This document shows, one piece after another, positions 61,117 through 64,000 of a stretch of DNA of 64,000 bases (position 1 is the stretch's first letter; each line of letters begins with the position of its first letter). The stretch is from Ancylomarina sp. DW003 (GTDB lineage: Bacteria; Bacteroidota; Bacteroidia; Bacteroidales; Marinifilaceae), in assembly GCF_029029505.1 (NCBI RefSeq), contig NZ_JAKJSD010000001.1, positions 124,001 through 188,000 of the forward strand, in the 5' to 3' direction. Below the pieces are notes generated by a model. The model did not search any database. It was not told the DNA's origin and was given only the letters and a program-made list of their open reading frames with translations. The position numbers were made by a program, and so were the translations under genes.

Positions 61117-64000
61117 CTAGAATGAAACATTTACACCAAATGAAACAACTCTTGAAGGAAGGTATACATTACTTGTAGTACCCGAGAAAGCCTCTTGAGG
61201 ATTTAAGCCTTTACGCTCAGTTAACATGAACAAGTTCTCACCTGTAGCAAAAATCTTCAATGAATTAATTCCCAAATCTTTAATTTTGCTCTTAGGGAAC
61301 GTATAACTTAAGTTCACATTCTTAAGAGATAGGTAAGAAGCGTCAGTTAACCATCTATCAGAAGTTGGTGCTAGATGTGTGTTACCATTCTGTAATCTTG
61401 GAATGTTAGTTTTATCTCCTGGTTGCATCCAAGCTTTCTTCATATCAACATGTAGAGCCTCTCCATAAGCACCTTCGTGCATCAAATCACGGTAATTGTA
61501 ATCAAGAATTTTTCCACCTAAAGCATAGGTAAACAAAAAGCTTAATTGGAATTCCTTATATTTTAATGTATTTGAAACAGATCCAAATAAATCAGGAATT
61601 GAAGAACTGCCAGTATATCCCTTACCGGCATCTTGCTCGTCATTTGACAATACAGGGTTCCCGTTTTCATCGAATTTCTTAGACGTATTACCATTTTCAT
61701 CTTCTTCCCAAACTTGGTACAAAGCTTCACCAGTATTCTCATCTACACCATAAAAATCGTATAAATAGTAGTCATACACAGAATGGTTTTTAGCCCAACG
61801 TTTAGATCCGTTAACAAATGGATCTGGAATCTCCGTAATCTCATTTTTAACTGTTGAAGCTTGAATCTCCATATCCCATTTAAAATCTTCAGAATCAACA
61901 ATAGTTCCTCCTAAAGAAATTTCAAAACCTTGATTATACAACGTTGCAATATTACGAGGCTGAGAATCTAATCCCATAGAAGATGGTAAAGGCATATTAT
62001 ATAAAAGATCCTCTGAAATCTTGTGATAGAATTCAACTGCACCATGAAGCCTGTTATTCAAAACAGTATATTCAAGAGCAATATCAAATTGATTGTTCGA
62101 CTCCCAAGTTAAATCTTGATTACCTACAGTAGACCAACGAAGACCTGACTCACCAGCATTTGGATGTGGCGCATATAATGCTTGGTATCCATAATAATCA
62201 GATCTTTCATCTCCAATTCTATCATTACCAACCTCACCATAAGAAACTCTAAATTTAAGTTGGTCAATCCAAGTTAAATTCTGAATGAAAGCTTCCTGAT
62301 CCATTCTCCAAGTAGCACCAACTGAATAGAAATTACCCCAACGTACATCAGGGTGGAAAACAGAAGAACCATCACGACGGAAAGATCCTTCTACATAGTA
62401 TTTATTCTGGAAATTATATTTTCCTCTGGCAAAAAAACCTTCAGATTTCTTTTCAGAAGTAAAACCGTCTAATGAAATTGGAGTAACGAAGTTATCAAAT
62501 TCATTAATCCCAGTTACATTTAACTTAGATTTCATACCATACATTTCAGAATAATTCAAATCATATGACTCATGTCCAAGTAAAACTTCAATGTTGTGAT
62601 CTTCACCTATCTTAGTGTTATAGTTGATCAATTGGTTCCAGTTAAGAGCAGTCTGTGTATAACGCGTCTCGTTATAACGACCGTCAGGTGCACCATCTCC
62701 AATAATATTGTTTTCGAAATCACTCTGATGATAACTCTGAACATCAATACCTACATTAGTAGAAACTTTTAAACCTTCTATAATATTAAACTCTGCATAA
62801 GATCTATTACTAATAATATTAGTTTTAGTCTCATTATAGTTATAATCTAATTCAGCAACGATGTGTCTATCAACATTCGTTGGACGAGAACTACCATGAT
62901 CGTATTGCTTTTTACCAGAAGCATCTAAAATATAATCTCCTGTTGACGGGTCGATAACATACACAGGATAAATTGGTCCCATATAACGAGCAAAACGGAA
63001 TGGGTTACCAAAACTAGTATTCCCATCAGTAGTAGAAGCAAGACCTTTTTTAGTGAAAGACCAAGACATGTTCGTTCCTAATTTGAACCATTTCTTTGGA
63101 GTTACATTTATATTCATACGCGTATTAATACGCTCAAAATCAGAATTTGTAACGTAACCTGTCTCATCTAAATAGCCTACAGAAAAGAAATAGTCATGTT
63201 TTTCTCCTCCACCTGAAGCAGATAAGTTATAATTTTGACGGTAACCAGTTTGCTCAATTGGATCATACCAATCTAAACTTTTTGCGATTACACTTGCATT
63301 TGGGTTAATAACACCATTAGCATCTACGATTTGATCATTAGGAACATTAAAAGGATTATAAGCAAGCTTGTCAAAAATTCCAGTAGCAGCAGTTTGAGCA
63401 GCTACAGCAGGGTCAGTACCAGCACCGTGAATTAATGCATTCTTATAAGATTGATACATCAACTCATAATAATCTTTTGCTCCAACAGTTTCATAGTGTG
63501 GTATAGCCTGATCAACAATACCCGTTACAGCCTTAAAGTCGATTTTTACTTTCCCCTGGTTTTTCTTACCACGCTTTGTTGTAATCATTACAACACCATT
63601 CGCAGCACGAGAACCGTAAAGTGCAGTTGAAGAAGCATCCTTCAAAATAGTCATAGATGCAATATCTTCAGGTGAGATATCAGCTAAAGAACCTTCGTAC
63701 TGAGAACCATCAACAACATAAAGAGGAGATGCGTCACCATTCAATGTTCCAAAACCACGAATACGAATAGCTGGAGCAGAACCAGGTTGTCCAGAAGTTG
63801 AAGCAACTTGTACACCTGTCGTAGAACCTTCTAGGGCTTGCCCTACTGAAGACAAAGTTCTTTCTTCTAATTTCTCAGCTCCTACAACACCTGCAGAACC
63901 AGTAAAAGATTCTTTCTTCGCAGTACCATAAGCTACAACCATTACCTCATCTACACCAATGGATTCTGATTCCATTACTAAATTAATAGTATTAGAATTC
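61117..64000 (-). CDS. SusC-family TonB-dependent transporter (pair 1), N-terminus beyond the right edge
   Basis: The frame stays open to the right edge, with NTINLVMESESIG matching the region just after the carboxypeptidase-like domain of the other SusC. The methionine at 63975 is therefore internal, and about 90-110 N-terminal residues lie outside. Visible are the TonB box (VDEVMVVAYGTAKKESF), the plug (PAIRIRGFGTLNGDASPLYV, TILKDASSTALYGSRAANG), the barrel, and a C-terminal Phe (FGVNVSF). 961 codons are present. SusD follows closely. It imports an unknown oligomeric nutrient with TonB energy. Confidence 0.93.
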   Translation of the reverse strand, partial: NSNTINLVMESESIGVDEVMVVAYGTAKKESFTGSAGVVGAEKLEERTLSSVGQALEGSTTGVQVASTSGQPGSAPAIRIRGFGTLNGDASPLYVVDGSQYEGSLADISPEDIASMTILKDASSTALYGSRAANGVVMITTKRGKKNQGKVKIDFKAVTGIVDQAIPHYETVGAKDYYELMYQSYKNALIHGAGTDPAVAAQTAATGIFDKLAYNPFNVPNDQIVDANGVINPNASVIAKSLDWYDPIEQTGYRQNYNLSASGGGEKHDYFFSVGYLDETGYVTNSDFERINTRMNINVTPKKWFKLGTNMSWSFTKKGLASTTDGNTSFGNPFRFARYMGPIYPVYVIDPSTGDYILDASGKKQYDHGSSRPTNVDRHIVAELDYNYNETKTNIISNRSYAEFNIIEGLKVSTNVGIDVQSYHQSDFENNIIGDGAPDGRYNETRYTQTALNWNQLINYNTKIGEDHNIEVLLGHESYDLNYSEMYGMKSKLNVTGINEFDNFVTPISLDGFTSEKKSEGFFARGKYNFQNKYYVEGSFRRDGSSVFHPDVRWGNFYSVGATWRMDQEAFIQNLTWIDQLKFRVSYGEVGNDRIGDERSDYYGYQALYAPHPNAGESGLRWSTVGNQDLTWESNNQFDIALEYTVLNNRLHGAVEFYHKISEDLLYNMPLPSSMGLDSQPRNIATLYNQGFEISLGGTIVDSEDFKWDMEIQASTVKNEITEIPDPFVNGSKRWAKNHSVYDYYLYDFYGVDENTGEALYQVWEEDENGNTSKKFDENGNPVLSNDEQDAGKGYTGSSSIPDLFGSVSNTLKYKEFQLSFLFTYALGGKILDYNYRDLMHEGAYGEALHVDMKKAWMQPGDKTNIPRLQNGNTHLAPTSDRWLTDASYLSLKNVNLSYTFPKSKIKDLGINSLKIFATGENLFMLTERKGLNPQEAFSGTTSNVYLPSRVVSFGVNVSF

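Noticed and set aside
63975-63977. ATG at 63975 as the true start of the first SusC gene
   Set aside because: Upstream codons to the window edge stay open and match the other SusC (NLVMESESIG), so the methionine is internal.
54386-64000. A named polysaccharide utilisation locus
   Set aside because: Only SusC/SusD genes are visible. Without degrading enzymes or a regulator the substrate cannot be named.

Overview
The window is 64 kb of AT-rich chromosome from a member of the Bacteroidota. The signs are a type IX secretion (T9SS) C-terminal sorting domain, a T9SS plug protein, two SusC/SusD pairs, weak Shine-Dalgarno sequences, and promoters of the TTTG / TAnnTTTG type. A six-subunit Na+-pumping NADH:quinone reductase and a 2-oxoacid:ferredoxin oxidoreductase, together with two superoxide dismutases and a proline dehydrogenase, suggest a marine, low-oxygen or facultatively anaerobic member of the Marinilabiliales/Bacteroidales. 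That placement is inference. I saw no rRNA, tRNA, insertion sequence, prophage or CRISPR array.

Positions 1-22170 (minus strand) hold two tandem paralogous genes for giant secreted proteins. The upstream gene (8974-22170) encodes 4398 residues. The second (start 8439) runs off the left edge with 2813 codons visible. Both have a signal peptide, an IgGFc-binding-protein-like head, a jelly-roll-like segment and dozens of Ig-like domains. The complete one ends in a gliding-motility/T9SS sorting domain. The larger protein carries three tandem copies of a six-domain block of about 535 residues; the smaller carries one. This accounts almost exactly for their size difference.

Positions 22448-25954 (minus) hold Xaa-Pro aminopeptidase, an Lrp/AsnC regulator and a T9SS plug protein. 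Positions 26160-33155 (plus) hold nqrABCDEF, a terminator and apbE, whose product attaches FMN to NqrB and NqrC. A small convergent gene (33288-33533) resembles the Nqr maturation factor NqrM but keeps only one cysteine.

Positions 33748-53904 are mostly housekeeping genes: a fused E1 alpha/beta 2-oxoacid dehydrogenase, FtsB/DivIC, a TonB-type protein, a family 2 glycosyltransferase, an OmpH/Skp chaperone, proline dehydrogenase, a carboxypeptidase-regulatory-like protein, a nitroreductase, a Mn-type plus Fe-type superoxide dismutase pair, a MATE exporter, a futalosine-hydrolase-like protein, folE, fabD, a receiver/ATP-grasp protein and korAB. Clear hairpin terminators close most units.

Positions 54386-64000 (minus) hold two consecutive SusC/SusD outer-membrane uptake pairs. 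The first SusC is cut by the right edge. No glycan-degrading enzyme or regulator is in view, so the substrate cannot be assigned.
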